Positions 9,882 through 19,562 of a stretch of DNA of 64,000 bases are shown here, piece after piece (positions within the stretch are counted from its first letter, which is position 1; the number at the start of each line of letters is the position of its first letter). Below the pieces are notes generated by a model, which had not been told where the DNA came from, searched no databases, and saw nothing but the letters and a program-made list of their open reading frames with translations. The position numbers and the translations under genes were made by a program. Source of the DNA: Halothiobacillus sp. (GTDB lineage Bacteria; Pseudomonadota; Gammaproteobacteria; Halothiobacillales; Halothiobacillaceae); assembly GCF_028710545.1 (NCBI RefSeq), contig NZ_JAQTTX010000003.1:1-64000 (forward strand), in the 5' to 3' direction.

Positions 9882-10994
9882 ATGACATATCAAGGTGAAC
9901 CCCATTACGCCCACGGTAGCGCCGAGCGGATGGGCGTGCTGTTACTCAACCTCGGCACACCGGACGAACCGACCACGCCCGCGCTGCGCCGCTACCTGAA
10001 GCAATTCTTATCCGATCCGCGGGTCATCGAGTTGCCCAAACTCCTGTGGTGGCCGATTCTGAACCTGATCATCCTGAATACTCGCCCGAAAAAGTCAGCC
10101 GCCGCTTATCGGGAAGTGTGGGATCACTACGAGGACGGGTCGCCTTTACTCACCATTTCCCGACAACAACAACGTGGCTTGCAGGAGCGCTTGTCGCAAC
10201 AGATGGCAGGCCCCGTCTCGGTTGCTCTGGGCATGCGCTACGGCAATCCTTCGGTCGCCACTGCACTGGCCGAGCTGCGCGATGCCGGTGCGCGTCGGAT
10301 ATTGGTTTTGCCCATGTACCCGCAATACGCCGCCGCCACGACCGCTTCAACCTTCGATGCCGTTTTCGATGAACTGAAAACCTGGCGCTGGGTGCCTGAG
10401 CTGCGCTTCGTGAATCATTATCATCGCGAACCGGCCTACCTCGATGCACTGGCCGCCAGCGTTCGTGAACATTTTGCCGAACACGGTCAGCCACAAAAGT
10501 TGGTCATGAGCTTTCATGGGGTGCCCAAGCGCTATCTTCTGGCGGGCGACCCCTATCACTGCGAATGCCACGTGACCGGCCGGCTGTTGGCCGATCGTTT
10601 GGGTCTGACACCGGATCAATACATGGTGACGTTCCAATCCCGCTTTGGTCGTGAGGAATGGCTCAAACCTTACACTGACGAGACACTAAAAGGATTACCC
10701 GCCAAAGGCATCAAGCACATTGCTGTCATCTGCCCCGGATTTTCCGCCGATTGCCTGGAAACCATCGAAGAGATCGGTCAGGAAAACCGCGAATACTTCA
10801 TGGAAGCGGGTGGCGAAACCTACCACTACATTCCTGCCTTAAACGATCGAGACGATCATCTCGATGCCCTGACGCATTTGATTCGTCGCCACACCCAAGG
10901 CTGGATCGAGCATAGCGGCTTCGATGCCGAGGCCGACGCACAGGAACGTGATCGGGTACGCGCCAACGCCCTCGCCATGGGCGCCGAACGATGA
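9882..10994 (+). CDS. hemH: ferrochelatase
   Basis: This 370-residue enzyme inserts Fe2+ into protoporphyrin IX, the last step of protohaem synthesis. It opens with GVLLLNLGTPDEP and carries the catalytic-histidine region MSFHGVPKRYL and the FQSRFGREEWLKPYT motif. PGFSADCLETIEEI also matches the family. The ATG at 9882 is preferred; open sequence upstream runs through the heptamer repeat. The stop overlaps the following gene's start by 4 bases (10991-10994). The window also encodes haem-using products (cydAB and a c-type lipoprotein). Confidence 0.97.
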   Translation: MTYQGEPHYAHGSAERMGVLLLNLGTPDEPTTPALRRYLKQFLSDPRVIELPKLLWWPILNLIILNTRPKKSAAAYREVWDHYEDGSPLLTISRQQQRGLQERLSQQMAGPVSVALGMRYGNPSVATALAELRDAGARRILVLPMYPQYAAATTASTFDAVFDELKTWRWVPELRFVNHYHREPAYLDALAASVREHFAEHGQPQKLVMSFHGVPKRYLLAGDPYHCECHVTGRLLADRLGLTPDQYMVTFQSRFGREEWLKPYTDETLKGLPAKGIKHIAVICPGFSADCLETIEEIGQENREYFMEAGGETYHYIPALNDRDDHLDALTHLIRRHTQGWIEHSGFDAEADAQERDRVRANALAMGAER

Positions 10995-11761
10995 GTGTTG
11001 CGTCCGGCAAGCCCATTGCGATTGGCGTGCTGATCATTGGCGACGAAATCCTCTCCGGCCGCCGCAAAGACACGCATCTGGCCGCCGTCATCGAGCGGCT
11101 GGCACCGTGCGGCCGTCAACCCGATTGGGCGCAGATGATCGGCGACGACGCGGATCGCATCGAAAGCACCCTGCGTGAAAGCCGACAGGCGGGCGGCATC
11201 GTCTTCTGTTTCGGCGGTATCGGTGCCACGCCGGACGATCTCACCCGCGCCAGTGCCGCCCGAGCATTCGAGCGGCCACTCACGCGCCATCCCGAAGCCG
11301 AGCGCCGCATCATTGCCCAGTTCGGTGAAGCGGCCTTCCCGCATCGCGTGCACATGGCGGATTTCCCGGATCAGGTCGATCTGATCCCGAACCCCGTCAA
11401 TAACGTGGCCGGTTTTTATCTGGAAAACCATTTTTTCATGCCCGGCTTTCCACAAATGGCTCACCCGATGCTCGACTGGATTCTGGCCCATCCGCTGGCT
11501 TCACTCGGCACGCTGGATTATCGCGAACAGTCGCTCTGGACCATCGGCGTATCGGAAAATGATCTCTTACCCACCATGACCGGGCTCTGCGCCGAATTCC
11601 CCGATCTCAAATTTTTCAGCCTGCCGATCGGGCAGGGCGAACGACGCCTGATCGAGCTTGGCTTCAAGGGCGAGTCCGCCCGCGTGACACTGGCCATGGA
11701 GGCCCTGCAACATCAACTTGAGGCGCGTGGCGTGCCCTACCAGCACAAAAGGCCAGATTGA
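10991..11761 (+). CDS. molybdopterin-binding / CinA N-terminal-like protein
   Basis: This 256-residue protein of the MoaB/MogA-CinA fold opens with IGVLIIGDEILSGRRKDTH and has the GGIGATPDD motif, both characteristic of the competence/damage-inducible CinA N-terminal domain. The C-terminal nicotinamide-nucleotide amidase domain of full-length CinA is absent. Stand-alone members of this group are annotated as molybdopterin-binding proteins; the actual ligand or reaction is not established. Translation is coupled to hemH by an ATGA overlap, and a fumarylacetoacetase-like gene follows 49 bases downstream. Confidence 0.82.
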   Translation: MSVASGKPIAIGVLIIGDEILSGRRKDTHLAAVIERLAPCGRQPDWAQMIGDDADRIESTLRESRQAGGIVFCFGGIGATPDDLTRASAARAFERPLTRHPEAERRIIAQFGEAAFPHRVHMADFPDQVDLIPNPVNNVAGFYLENHFFMPGFPQMAHPMLDWILAHPLASLGTLDYREQSLWTIGVSENDLLPTMTGLCAEFPDLKFFSLPIGQGERRLIELGFKGESARVTLAMEALQHQLEARGVPYQHKRPD

Positions 11762-11810
11762 TCTTGCCCGACAGATTTTGATCAGCACCGCTATTTTGAG
11801 GAACAGACCC

Positions 11811-12692
11811 ATGCTATTAGTCACGTTCGAAAAAGATCAGGATCACCGCGTTGGTCTACTCGACCGTAACACGGGATGGGTGCTGGATTTAAGCCAGGCT
11901 GCGCCCGATCTGCCGCGCAACATGACCGATTTCATCGCAGCGGGTAGCGAGGCGCTCGTGGCGGCGCGTCGGGCAATGGAAGCGAACGATTCGGCGCGTA
12001 TTGCACCCGATGAGGTTTGTCTGTTGGCCCCCATACCTCGACCGCGACGCAACATTTTCTGCATCGGCAAGAATTATCGGGATCATCTCAATGAGATCAA
12101 ATCCTTATCAGCAGGCGGATCGGCAGAGCCCGAATACCCCATCGTGTTCACCAAGGCACCATCGACGGTTATCGGCCAGGGGCAGGCGATCCCCTCTTTT
12201 CTCGACCCGACCGGCACAACGGATTACGAAGGAGAATTGGCTGTTGTGATCGGCAAGGGTGGGCGGGGTATTTCTCGCACAGAGGCTATGGATCATGTAT
12301 ACGGCTACACCGTGCTCAACGATGTTACCTCGCGGTCCTTGCAGCAACGCCATGCGCAATGGTTTCTCGGCAAGAGCCTCGATGGTTTCTGCCCGATGGG
12401 GCCAGCCATCCTCACTGCCGACGCCGTACCCGATGTGGCGCGCCTGCGTGTGCAGACGTGGGTTAATGGCGAACTGCGTCAGGATGGTTGTGTGGGCGAT
12501 TTGATCTTCGACATCCCAAGTTTGATCGAAACACTGTCCGCAGGCATCACCCTCGAACCGGGCGACATCATCGCCACGGGAACACCAGCCGGTGTGGGCG
12601 CTGGTTTTTCACCACCGAAATTCCTGAAACCCGGCGACATCGTGACGACGTGTATCGAGCCGATTGGCAGGCTGGAAAATCCCGTCGGATAA
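11811..12692 (+). CDS. fumarylacetoacetate hydrolase family protein
   Basis: This 293-residue protein of the FAH/HpcE superfamily comprises metal-dependent C-C hydrolases, isomerases and acylpyruvases. Family motifs are FCIGKNYRDHLNE, the metal ligands DYEGELAVVIGKGGRGI, and the C-terminal LEPGDIIATGTPAGVG. The N-terminal 60 residues form the usual cap-like region. The start is the ATG at 11811; there is open sequence before it but no ribosome site. The substrate cannot be assigned; bacterial members often cleave acylpyruvates or decarboxylate oxaloacetate. It probably belongs to the transcription unit starting with hemH. Confidence 0.9.
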   Translation: MLLVTFEKDQDHRVGLLDRNTGWVLDLSQAAPDLPRNMTDFIAAGSEALVAARRAMEANDSARIAPDEVCLLAPIPRPRRNIFCIGKNYRDHLNEIKSLSAGGSAEPEYPIVFTKAPSTVIGQGQAIPSFLDPTGTTDYEGELAVVIGKGGRGISRTEAMDHVYGYTVLNDVTSRSLQQRHAQWFLGKSLDGFCPMGPAILTADAVPDVARLRVQTWVNGELRQDGCVGDLIFDIPSLIETLSAGITLEPGDIIATGTPAGVGAGFSPPKFLKPGDIVTTCIEPIGRLENPVG

Positions 12693-12864
12693 TTGCCCAA
12701 TAAAACAGGTTCTACCAGCAGATTGTCCTCTGCCATGAAGCAAACACCGACAACCTCGTGACTGTGTTCCCAAGGGTGAATAAGCACGGGTTGCACAAGC
12801 CATAAATGCGTTGCAGAATCGGGGCAACACTGCCTTTACGTCTTGATTACGGAAGGATAAGCCC

Positions 12865-13659
12865 ATGTCGAAGTCAGCAACGCAAGCGGTTATTTTCGAT
12901 ATCGGCGGCGTACTGCTCGATGGCAATACGCCGATGCCCGGCGCGGTAGCGGCACTCGCCCGCTTACGCGAGGCCGACATTCCTTTCCTGCTTTTGACCA
13001 ACACCACGCGTCGCAGTCATGCGGATTTGCTTGCCAATCTGCACGAGGCGGGGCTGAACGTGTCGGCGCAGCAATTGCTCACGCCCGCACGTGCCGCCGC
13101 CGAATGGCTGCAATCCCACCAGACGCATGGCGTTTTGCTGATTCACCCCGGATTACTACCGGATTTTGCCGGGGTCGATACCACGCTGATCGGGCAGAAA
13201 ACGGACACCACCGCCCCCCGAGCCGTCATCATCGGCGACGCAGGCGAAGGCTTTAACTACACCACACTCAACGCCGCCTTTCGGGAACTCATGGCCGGAG
13301 CCACGCTGATCTCGCTGTCCGACAGTCGCTATTTTCGTGAAGCCGACGGCCTGTCACTCGATGCCGGTCCCTTCGTTCGGCTGCTGGAAAACGCGGCGGG
13401 CGTCACCGCCATCACCATGGGCAAACCGGGCGCGTCTTTCTTCCGGCAGGCCATAGCCGCACTCGGCTTTTGCGCAGAAAACATCACCCTGATCGGTGAC
13501 GATGTGCACAGCGATATTCAGGGCGCCCACGCCGTCGGCATGCAGACGATTCTCGTTCAAACCGGCAAGTACCAGGCCGGTGATGAAGAACAAGCCCCGG
13601 AAACCACCGTGCTCGCCAAGGATGTTCTGGCGAGCGTGCATTTACTGCACAGGCGCTGA
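12865..13659 (+). CDS. HAD-IIA phosphatase, LHPP-like
   Basis: This 264-residue haloacid-dehalogenase hydrolase has motif I VIFDIGGVLLDG, which carries Gly where most HADs have the second Asp. The related phospholysine/phosphohistidine phosphatase LHPP has a similar departure. Motif II is LLTNTTRRS, and motifs III/IV are MGKPGASFF and LIGDDVHSDIQGAH. The cap is of the C2 type inserted after motif II. Such enzymes dephosphorylate small phosphorylated metabolites or phospho-amino acids; the substrate is unknown here. An SD-like GGAAGGA precedes the ATG. It is convergent with phoD, with 5 bases between the stops. Confidence 0.88.
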   Translation: MSKSATQAVIFDIGGVLLDGNTPMPGAVAALARLREADIPFLLLTNTTRRSHADLLANLHEAGLNVSAQQLLTPARAAAEWLQSHQTHGVLLIHPGLLPDFAGVDTTLIGQKTDTTAPRAVIIGDAGEGFNYTTLNAAFRELMAGATLISLSDSRYFREADGLSLDAGPFVRLLENAAGVTAITMGKPGASFFRQAIAALGFCAENITLIGDDVHSDIQGAHAVGMQTILVQTGKYQAGDEEQAPETTVLAKDVLASVHLLHRR

Positions 13660-13664
13660 AAACA

Positions 13665-15893
13665 TTAGTTCGCGCGCGTCACCTTGCCGGTTTGCGGTTC
13701 GAAAACAAAACGTTGGTGGCTGAACGACTGCGCCAGTTTAGCGGCATCGCCTGTTAGATTCTGACTGACGGCAGTTTGATCGATCAGCAGATAATCGACC
13801 TGGGTTTGTGCCGCATTCACGCGGAAAACCATAATCCCGTGGTGGGATGTATCGGCAAATACAATCGGCTCATCGGCAGGCGCGGACGCCTGAAGGGTTT
13901 GATCAAGCCCCAGTACCAAGGCTTGATTGGCCGCCGCTTTTTGCGTTGCATCCAGTCCCGGCAGGCCGGCAATCGCCGATTCCACGAAATTGTTGAACGT
14001 ACCCGAGCTGATAGCAGGGCCGGTAAAATCTACCACCGGCATCGTACTGGTTTGATGCTGGGTGACGAAACTGGCGTGAATATCGCCGGAAGCCAGAAAT
14101 GCGCCCGGTCGATTCGCCAAGGTTTCCAAGAAAGCCTGCTTGCCTTGCGGAAACCCATCCCATTGATCCACATTGGGCTTGAACACTGTCTGGTAATCGG
14201 CAGGCAGGCTGGTGGCCGAGCGCAAATCCCAGCGCAAGGGCGCGGTTGAAACTGTGCTGATCACGTTGATGAATGTGGCATCCGATGCCAGGGCATTCGC
14301 CAAAAACTGGCGTTGTGTTGCTCCCAGCGGGTCTTGTTTGTATTGACCGGTTGCCTGCATATATTGGGCATACAGATCAAAGGTCGGCTGCACGACGGCA
14401 TAGCGCGCACCGAGCTCCGAGAAGAACGACTGCTTGCCGATATGCAGGTAGGCGATGCCGCGCGGCAAGGCATCGTATGTGGTCGAATCTATGATCGGCA
14501 GCGTGCTCGCCCCCGGAATTTGACCCGCGGCAACGGCGGCATTGAATAGGGCAATGAGCTGATTGAACACAAAAGCGGAGACCAGGCCGGTGAGATCGTC
14601 GGTTGCCTTTGTTTGCGCATCACCTGCGTAACCCGCCTGAAGGTATCCTTGCGCCAAAACCGGAATCAGGGCCGGAAGATAACCGCTCCAAGGTGCGGTG
14701 GTCGTGTCTACATAAGGTCCAAAGTTTGCCTTGACGGCATTGTAACCGGCTTGCCCCAAGATGCTCATAAGCACCGGCTCGCTCATCACCACCTTGCCGG
14801 GAAAGCCGTCTTCGGGGATGAGGTGATCGGGGCGATAGCTGCGGTAATCGAGCAGCACGGCTTCTAAATTCTGCCCAAAGCGTAAGCGGCGATACAGCAC
14901 ATTATTCGGCCAAAGCGTGGCCGGATCCTTGTGGAGCGCGCCGCTGACGATAGCAGGGTCATCCACCGGCATGAACTCGTAATACACCTGTTCGGCACGA
15001 TCACGCCGTGGTGGGTTGTACTCATCTTCCCGGCCATTGAAATACGTGGCGGTCGCGCCCCAGCAATCGTCGGAATATTCGTGGTCATCCCAGATGCCGA
15101 TCATCGGGTAACGCTCATGCACCTGCTGCAAGATCGGGTCGCTGCGGTACGTTTTGTACAAATCGCGGTAATTCGACACGCTGGACGCAGCATAGTAAGG
15201 CGCGGTCGCATCGCCTAATTGAATAGCGCCTGCCGTGTCGGTAAAGGTGATGCTGCGCGGACTGCCCACCGTTTGAAACGAGGGATCGCCCGTGGTCTCG
15301 TAGATGTAATCGCCGATTTGCAGGATGAAATCCAAATCCGGCTCGGTTTGCAGCAGGTAGGCCCACACGTTGTAATATCGGCCGATGTAATCCTGGCACG
15401 AGGTGACGGCGTAACTGACCGGCACGTTGGCCGCCGGATCCGGCGCGGTTTTGGTTCGCCCGGTACGTGAGCTGGCCCATGTCTGGTTGCCGGTGGCTAC
15501 CAGAAAACGGTAGTAATACGTCGTTCCGGGCTTCAGACCGGCCACTTTCAAACGCAGGCAGTGATCATGCGCGGCGGCAACGGGCAAGGCGGATTCATCG
15601 ACGATCAGATTGGAAAAATCATCCCGGCTGCTGACCTGAACGCGCAACTGTCCATCGGTTTGCGGGTCGAGCTTACCCAAACGCGTCCAGAGAATGACTG
15701 AGTTTGCGGACGGATCACCTGATGCTACTGATTGCGGGAAATAGCTGGTGTCAGTCGAGATTTTTTCTGCCCCACTATCACTGCCACCACAAGCCGCCAA
15801 AGCACCTGCTGAGGCCGTCAGCACAATCAACTTAAGAAACTGGCGGCGGCTACTGGAATGAGTCAGAGCGGGTGATGGCGTGGTTGCGTTCAT
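13665..15893 (-). CDS. phoD: PhoD-family alkaline phosphatase, Tat-exported
   Basis: This 742-residue enzyme starts at the ATG at 15893, which has AGGAAG seven bases upstream; an open extension further upstream is unlikely to be translated. The N-terminus has the twin-arginine signal SSRRQFLKL followed by a hydrophobic stretch ending ALAACGG, a lipobox, so a Tat-exported lipoprotein is likely. A fibronectin-like PhoD N-terminal domain (SVASGDPSANSVILWTRLG) is followed by the metallophosphatase core. Core motifs include ILQIGDYIYE, GIWDDHEYSDDCWG and ASGDIHASFV. It releases phosphate from phosphodiesters or monoesters outside the cytoplasm using Ca/Fe-type centres. A PhoX-like gene lies at 60.8 kb. 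Confidence 0.93.
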   Translation of the reverse strand: MNATTPSPALTHSSSRRQFLKLIVLTASAGALAACGGSDSGAEKISTDTSYFPQSVASGDPSANSVILWTRLGKLDPQTDGQLRVQVSSRDDFSNLIVDESALPVAAAHDHCLRLKVAGLKPGTTYYYRFLVATGNQTWASSRTGRTKTAPDPAANVPVSYAVTSCQDYIGRYYNVWAYLLQTEPDLDFILQIGDYIYETTGDPSFQTVGSPRSITFTDTAGAIQLGDATAPYYAASSVSNYRDLYKTYRSDPILQQVHERYPMIGIWDDHEYSDDCWGATATYFNGREDEYNPPRRDRAEQVYYEFMPVDDPAIVSGALHKDPATLWPNNVLYRRLRFGQNLEAVLLDYRSYRPDHLIPEDGFPGKVVMSEPVLMSILGQAGYNAVKANFGPYVDTTTAPWSGYLPALIPVLAQGYLQAGYAGDAQTKATDDLTGLVSAFVFNQLIALFNAAVAAGQIPGASTLPIIDSTTYDALPRGIAYLHIGKQSFFSELGARYAVVQPTFDLYAQYMQATGQYKQDPLGATQRQFLANALASDATFINVISTVSTAPLRWDLRSATSLPADYQTVFKPNVDQWDGFPQGKQAFLETLANRPGAFLASGDIHASFVTQHQTSTMPVVDFTGPAISSGTFNNFVESAIAGLPGLDATQKAAANQALVLGLDQTLQASAPADEPIVFADTSHHGIMVFRVNAAQTQVDYLLIDQTAVSQNLTGDAAKLAQSFSHQRFVFEPQTGKVTRAN

Positions 15894-16182
15894 TTTTGCA
15901 CTTCCTGATTGATGGCAATGACAAGTCCTTGGCAAAGGGGACCACGCGACATGGATACTTTTTCGGATGTTCCCTTTGCGCGAGCTGCCAAGCGTGAAGA
16001 AGCACACTAACCGCTGCGTATGAAGTTTTTATGATCCGGACAAACATACCGAAGTGCTGAACTATTCTTCGGGTTTGGTATCAGAAACATCATGCAACCG
16101 GTTGCTGCGCCGTTTTGTCGGTGCGGGCCGAGCTGGTTGCGATTCCAGAATCTATCGTTGTTTTATTCAGCAGAGGTAACGT

Positions 16183-17637
16183 ATGCGAACCCAGATTCTT
16201 GTTGATGCTATTCGTGCTGGCTTGCCGCGTCGTGGACGGTTGTTGGTGGCTGCCGCGTTGATTGCCACACCGTTGATGGCGATGACACCGGCCATCAGTT
16301 TTGCCGATACCGGCGTCCCCGACTACGTGCAACTGGTCAAGCAGTCCAGCCCGTGGGTGGTCAATATCAGCAGTGTGAGCAAACCCAAGGTGCAAGATGC
16401 CTTTGACAACGGCAATATGCCGATCTTCCCACCGGGGCCCGCCGGCGATATGTTCCGGCATTTTTTCCAGGAACAAATGCCGCAAATGAAGCGCGAACCG
16501 ATTCGCTCTCTGGGTTCGGGCTTCATTATTTCTGCCGATGGCTACATTCTTACGAACGCGCATGTCGTCGATGGCGCGGATAAAATCACGGTTCGCCTGC
16601 CCGATCAGCAAACTTACAAGGCCAAAGTCATCGGCAAAGACAAGCGCACCGACATCGCCTTGCTGAAAATCGATGCGAAAAACCTGCCCGTCGCCCCCAT
16701 CGGCGACTCGGATAACATCCAGGTGGGCGAATGGGTTCTTGCCATTGGTGAGCCTTTCGGACTCGATCACACCGCAACGCACGGTATTGTTTCCGCGATT
16801 GGGCGTGATTTGCCCGATGAGAGTTACGTGCCTTTCATTCAAACCGATGCGCCCGTCAATCCGGGCAACTCGGGCGGTCCGCTGATCAATGCAAACGGCA
16901 AGGTCATCGGCATCAATTCCCAGATTTACACCAAATCCGGCGGATTTATGGGGATCTCGTTCGCGATTCCGATCAATGTCGCCATGAACGTGGTCGATCA
17001 GATCAAGTCTACCGGCCATGTGACCCGAGGCTATTTGGGCGTTTTGATTCAGCCGGTTACCTATGAACTGGCCCAATCGTTCGGTCTGGACAGCACCAAG
17101 GGCGCGTTGGTGGCCAAGGTAGAGCCCAATACGCCGGCAGCCAAGGCCGGATTGAAGTCGGGCGATATTATCCTCAAATTCAACGGCAAGGAGATCAAAC
17201 ACTCCGGCGAATTGCCGATCATGGTTGGCATGTCGCCCATCGGGAAGCCTGCCACTTTGACGGTATTGCGAGACGGCAAACAGATGCAGCTTGATGTCAC
17301 TGTCGAGAAGCTCGACAAGAAGGCGCTCGAAGCCGAATCGGGCACCAGCGAAGCAATCGAAAAAATGGGGCTTCAGGTCAGCGAACTCTCCGCTGATGAA
17401 TTGCAGCAGATGAATATCAAATATGGCGTAAAAGTGACAGGCGTCAAAAATGACTCACCGTTCGCCTCGATCATTGCACCCGGCGATATTCTGCTGGAAG
17501 TCAACCGGATGCCGATGAAGTCCGCAGCTGATCTGAAAAAAGCGCTCGACAGCGCACCAAAAGATCGGCCGATTGCCATCCGGCTGTTGCGAGATGGTCA
17601 ACCGCTATTCATGGCAGTTCAACTCGGCACCCAGTAA
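16183..17637 (+). CDS. degP: periplasmic serine endoprotease, DegP/MucD family
   Basis: This 484-residue Do/HtrA protease has a signal peptide (about residues 1-41, cleavage near SFADT), a trypsin-like domain with the triad H127 (TNAHVVDG), D157 (TDIALLKID) and S230 (GNSGGPL), and two PDZ domains (about 275-365 and 385-480). It degrades or refolds misfolded envelope proteins. The ATG at 16183 follows AGAGG. It is divergent from phoD across a 289-base region that holds the promoters of both. Downstream is palindromic array C and, at 17911, a possible terminator. Confidence 0.95.
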   Translation: MRTQILVDAIRAGLPRRGRLLVAAALIATPLMAMTPAISFADTGVPDYVQLVKQSSPWVVNISSVSKPKVQDAFDNGNMPIFPPGPAGDMFRHFFQEQMPQMKREPIRSLGSGFIISADGYILTNAHVVDGADKITVRLPDQQTYKAKVIGKDKRTDIALLKIDAKNLPVAPIGDSDNIQVGEWVLAIGEPFGLDHTATHGIVSAIGRDLPDESYVPFIQTDAPVNPGNSGGPLINANGKVIGINSQIYTKSGGFMGISFAIPINVAMNVVDQIKSTGHVTRGYLGVLIQPVTYELAQSFGLDSTKGALVAKVEPNTPAAKAGLKSGDIILKFNGKEIKHSGELPIMVGMSPIGKPATLTVLRDGKQMQLDVTVEKLDKKALEAESGTSEAIEKMGLQVSELSADELQQMNIKYGVKVTGVKNDSPFASIIAPGDILLEVNRMPMKSAADLKKALDSAPKDRPIAIRLLRDGQPLFMAVQLGTQ

Positions 17638-17650
17638 GTCGACAATCCCT

Positions 17651-17760
17651 GCCTCTGAATGGATTCAGAGGCGATGCGGCACGCTCCTGTGCCGCCATTT
17701 TCCCATGCCGAACGCTCTGTTCGCCATCGGAAAATGGCTCGAAAAAACCCAATCCGGGTT
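17651..17760. repeat. palindromic array C: four consecutive hairpins
   Basis: The stems are 17651-17659 with 17664-17672 (CCTCTGAA type), 17676-17682 with 17689-17695 (GCGGCAC/GTGCCGC) and 17695-17713 with 17719-17737 (17 of 19 paired, loop GCTCT). A short AACCC/GGGTT stem at 17746-17760 follows. The order CCTCTG stem, GCGGCAC stem, CCATTTTC stem is the same as in array A at 4223-4301, although loops and outer arms differ. The array begins 14 bases after the degP stop. Confidence 0.85.
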
Positions 17761-17910
17761 TACCCAAACCCAAGAAAAATAAAAGTCCGGGCCCTCGTCA
17801 GAACAAGCCTATGCCACTATATGGATTGATTATCAATTTTTTTGAATGACATGGTGAACTTTGAGCCTGGCGCACCATCTTAAGAACTGGCTCCTCAAGG
17901 AAGAACCATT

Positions 17911-17938
17911 GCCCCGAATGATCCGGGGCTTTTTTTTT
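17911..17938 (+). terminator. intrinsic terminator, possibly ending a small RNA
   Basis: GCCCCG at 17911-17916 pairs with CGGGGC at 17924-17929 (loop 17917-17923) and is followed by nine T's, a textbook rho-independent terminator on the plus strand. It lies 274 bases after degP and 64 before xthA. The 17761-17910 stretch before it has no gene and includes an ATGGTG/CACCAT stem (about 17850-17878). A separate small RNA ending here is therefore possible; a long degP 3' UTR is the simpler reading. Confidence 0.7.
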
Positions 17939-18001
17939 GCCCGTTTTATCAACGCCACGCTGTTAAACTCCACCACAATTCATACAGGAATCGGGGCTTT
18001 C

Positions 18002-18772
18002 ATGCGGGTCATTACATTCAACGCCAATGGCATTCGCTCTGCGGCACGCAAGGGATTTTTCGACTGGTTGAGCAAACAGGATGCCGATTTTGTCTGCATC
18101 CAGGAAACCAAGGCTCAAGCCGACCAACTCACCGCAGCCGAATTCTGCCCCGCGGGCTACACCTGCCAGTACGTTTGCGCCGAGAAGAAGGGGTACAGCG
18201 GTGTTGCCATTTACGCGCGTCGTCCGCCCGAGGTCATCATCACTCAACTGGGCCTGCCCGAATTCGATGCGGAGGGCCGTTACTGCGCCTTCGAATATTC
18301 GGATCTGATGGTGGCCTCGCTCTATCTGCCCTCCGGGTCGGCGGGCGATCATCGCCAGGAATCGAAAGACCGTTTCCTCGCCGCCTATCTGCCGATGCTG
18401 GAAAGCTATATTCAAAACCCGCACAAACCGCTGATTCTCTGCGGCGACTGGAACATCGCCCACAAAGAAATTGATTTGAAAAACTGGAAAAGCAACCAGA
18501 AGAATTCCGGTTTTTTGCCGCATGAACGGGCGTGGCTGGATGAATTATTCGACCGGTTGGGCTATGTGGACGCGCATCGCCTCGTCGCCCCCGGCGAGGC
18601 CGTGTACACCTGGTGGTCGAACCGGGCCAATGCCTGGGAAAATAACGTGGGCTGGCGCATTGACTATCAGATCATCACGCCCGATCTCGCCGACCGGGTC
18701 GAACGAGCATGGGTGTATCGGGATGAAAAGTTCTCGGATCACGCCCCGCTGATCATCGATTATCGGGATTGA
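18002..18772 (+). CDS. xthA: exodeoxyribonuclease III
   Basis: This 256-residue Mg-dependent AP endonuclease / 3'-5' exonuclease belongs to the EEP family. Motifs are ITFNANGIRSAARKG (Asn metal site), FVCIQETKA (metal Glu), SLYLPSG, LCGDWNIAH (catalytic Asp and Asn) and the C-terminal RIDYQIITPDL...SDHAPLIIDY (Asp-His pair). The start is the ATG at 18002. It is cytosolic and repairs abasic sites and blocked 3' ends. It is convergent with the TerC-family gene, with 9 bases between the stops. Confidence 0.96.
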   Translation: MRVITFNANGIRSAARKGFFDWLSKQDADFVCIQETKAQADQLTAAEFCPAGYTCQYVCAEKKGYSGVAIYARRPPEVIITQLGLPEFDAEGRYCAFEYSDLMVASLYLPSGSAGDHRQESKDRFLAAYLPMLESYIQNPHKPLILCGDWNIAHKEIDLKNWKSNQKNSGFLPHERAWLDELFDRLGYVDAHRLVAPGEAVYTWWSNRANAWENNVGWRIDYQIITPDLADRVERAWVYRDEKFSDHAPLIIDYRD

Positions 18773-18781
18773 ACCCGGCAC

Positions 18782-19531
18782 CTATTCCAGTACTTTGGAA
18801 GTCAGCTGCTCACGCTTTTTGCGCATGCGGATATTGAGCGACTCGACCACCAGGGAAAACGCCATCGCCGAATAGATGTAGCCCTTGGGCACATGCTGGC
18901 CGAACGATTCGGCGATCAGGAACACACCCACCAGAATCAGGAACGACAGCGCCAGCATCTTGATGGTGGGGTGGCGCTCGACAAACTCACTGATGGGTTT
19001 AGCCGCGATCATCATCACCAACACGGCCACGACAATCGCCGCCACCATGATCTCGATGTGTTTAACAAGGCCGATGGCCGTGATGACCGAATCGAGCGAA
19101 AATACGATGTCGATCAAAGCAATCTGGATAACCACCGTCCAAAGGCTGACTTTTTTAAGCGTGGAACCCGCCGAATGCGTTTCAACATGCCCACCCGTTT
19201 CCATCGTGTCGTGCATTTCTGTCACGGCCTTGTAGACAAGGAACAGACCGCCGACGAGCAGGATCAGATCCCGCCCGGAGAACGCCAAGCTGCCAATGTG
19301 AACAAACGGCTTGGTCAAGCCCATCAACCACACCAACGAGAACAGCAGGCCAATCCGCGTCACCATCGCCAGCGCCAGACCGAAAAAACGGCCCGCCCCT
19401 CGCTGTTTTTCCGGGAGCTTGGAAACCAGGATGGCGATCACGATGATGTTATCGATGCCGAGCACGATCTCGAGCGCGGTCAGGGTAGCGAAGGCAATCC
19501 AGGTTTCTGGGGCAAGCAGCAGTTCGATCAT
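18782..19531 (-). CDS. TerC-family integral membrane protein
   Basis: This 249-residue protein has about seven membrane helices. The family signature ALEIVLGIDNIIVIAI near the N-terminus and LIDIVFSLDSVITAIGL in the middle provide the acidic membrane residues typical of TerC/YgdQ/Alx proteins, some of which export Mn2+. The short Arg/Lys-rich C-terminus is cytoplasmic. Palindromic element D starts 31 bases upstream of the start codon, placing it in or next to this gene's promoter. It is convergent with xthA. Confidence 0.92.
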   Translation of the reverse strand: MIELLLAPETWIAFATLTALEIVLGIDNIIVIAILVSKLPEKQRGAGRFFGLALAMVTRIGLLFSLVWLMGLTKPFVHIGSLAFSGRDLILLVGGLFLVYKAVTEMHDTMETGGHVETHSAGSTLKKVSLWTVVIQIALIDIVFSLDSVITAIGLVKHIEIMVAAIVVAVLVMMIAAKPISEFVERHPTIKMLALSFLILVGVFLIAESFGQHVPKGYIYSAMAFSLVVESLNIRMRKKREQLTSKVLE

Positions 19532-19562
19532 TGCTTAAAACTCGTAGTAAGGCTGGGTAATT

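Noticed and set aside
16090-17202. 370-codon open frame antisense to degP
   Set aside because: Covers the degP catalytic region on the other strand and has no protein-like features of its own.
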